Assembly: GCA_000934385.1 (NCBI GenBank)
Contig: KN880823.1
Location: 1-17,147, forward strand
Reading direction: 5' to 3'
Source: Cylindrobasidium torrendii FP15055 ss-10
Lineage: Eukaryota > Basidiomycota > Agaricomycetes > Agaricales > Physalacriaceae
DNA length: 17,147 nucleotides
Shown here piece after piece: positions 17,101-17,147 of the stretch (positions within the stretch are counted from its first letter, which is position 1; each line of letters starts with the position of its first letter). The notes beneath the pieces are model-generated. The model saw nothing but the letters and a program-made list of their open reading frames with translations, was not told the origin of the DNA and made no database searches. A program made the translations under genes and the position numbers.

Positions 17101-17147
17101 ATTTGATGCCATGATCAACCTCCGTCGTACCACCATGGGCAAGCGCC

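Larger units (their letters stand above)
16857..17147. other. 5' flank of the PPxY membrane-protein gene
   Basis: It contains a TATA-like element (16958-16964) and a large GAGTC-rich inverted repeat (17005-17100). No coding exon is supported; the open frames crossing it owe their length to the repeat and run in several frames at once. Confidence 0.55.

Noticed and set aside
16716..17114. Plus-strand 132-aa open frame at the right end
   Set aside because: It is antisense to exon 1 of the PPxY protein and runs through the GAGTC repeat, whose lack of stop codons in several frames explains its length.
1..17147. A biosynthetic, defence or other multi-gene system
   Set aside because: The neighbouring genes belong to unrelated housekeeping or secreted functions, are on both strands with separate promoters, and include no core biosynthetic enzymes, transposase, phage or CRISPR features.

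Overview
The window looks like ordinary nuclear chromosome from an Agaricomycete-type basidiomycete fungus. Protein genes are cut by many very short introns (mostly 43-60 nt, GT/AG ends, recognisable CTRAY-like branch sites), leaders are often pyrimidine-rich, and there is an AA9 lytic polysaccharide monooxygenase, a family abundant in wood- and litter-decaying fungi. I rebuilt exons by hand from reading frames, splice signals and family conservation. Splice sites are therefore predictions, but for five genes the joins restore known family motifs exactly.

Layout: (1) 405-1473, plus: FSH-type serine hydrolase, convergent with (2) 1657-2883, minus: an unrecognised 357-aa protein. (3) 3515-5739, minus: PHO89-type phosphate permease of the PiT family. 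(4) 6666-7356, plus: small WH1-domain protein. (5) 7662-9716, minus: type II (alternative) NADH dehydrogenase with 14 exons, including one apparent GC-AG intron. (6) 10715-12544, plus: Dbf2/Sid2-like NDR kinase with three N-terminal MQTA[K/R]G repeats. (7) 12725-12796, plus: tRNA-Glu(CUC). (8) 13014-13878, minus: predicted membrane protein of unknown function with an uncertain 5' end. (9) 14257-15132, minus: AA9 LPMO with signal peptide. (10) 15710-15791, minus: tRNA-Ser(GCU). (11) 16301-16856, minus: small membrane protein with PPxY-like motifs.

The genes do not form a pathway. They serve separate jobs: phosphate uptake, mitochondrial NADH oxidation, mitotic exit/septation signalling, actin-related WH1 binding, extracellular polysaccharide oxidation. 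There is no sign of a biosynthetic cluster, virus, CRISPR array or complete transposon.

The least explained structure is non-coding. A family of GAGTC/AGTCAAG-rich short repeats lies near both tRNA genes (two clusters almost symmetric about tRNA-Ser), and a related, larger, near-perfect inverted repeat sits at 17005-17100. Other points are the kinase N-terminal repeats, the GC-AG intron, micro-exons, and two competing open frames at the 5' end of the 13014-13878 gene.
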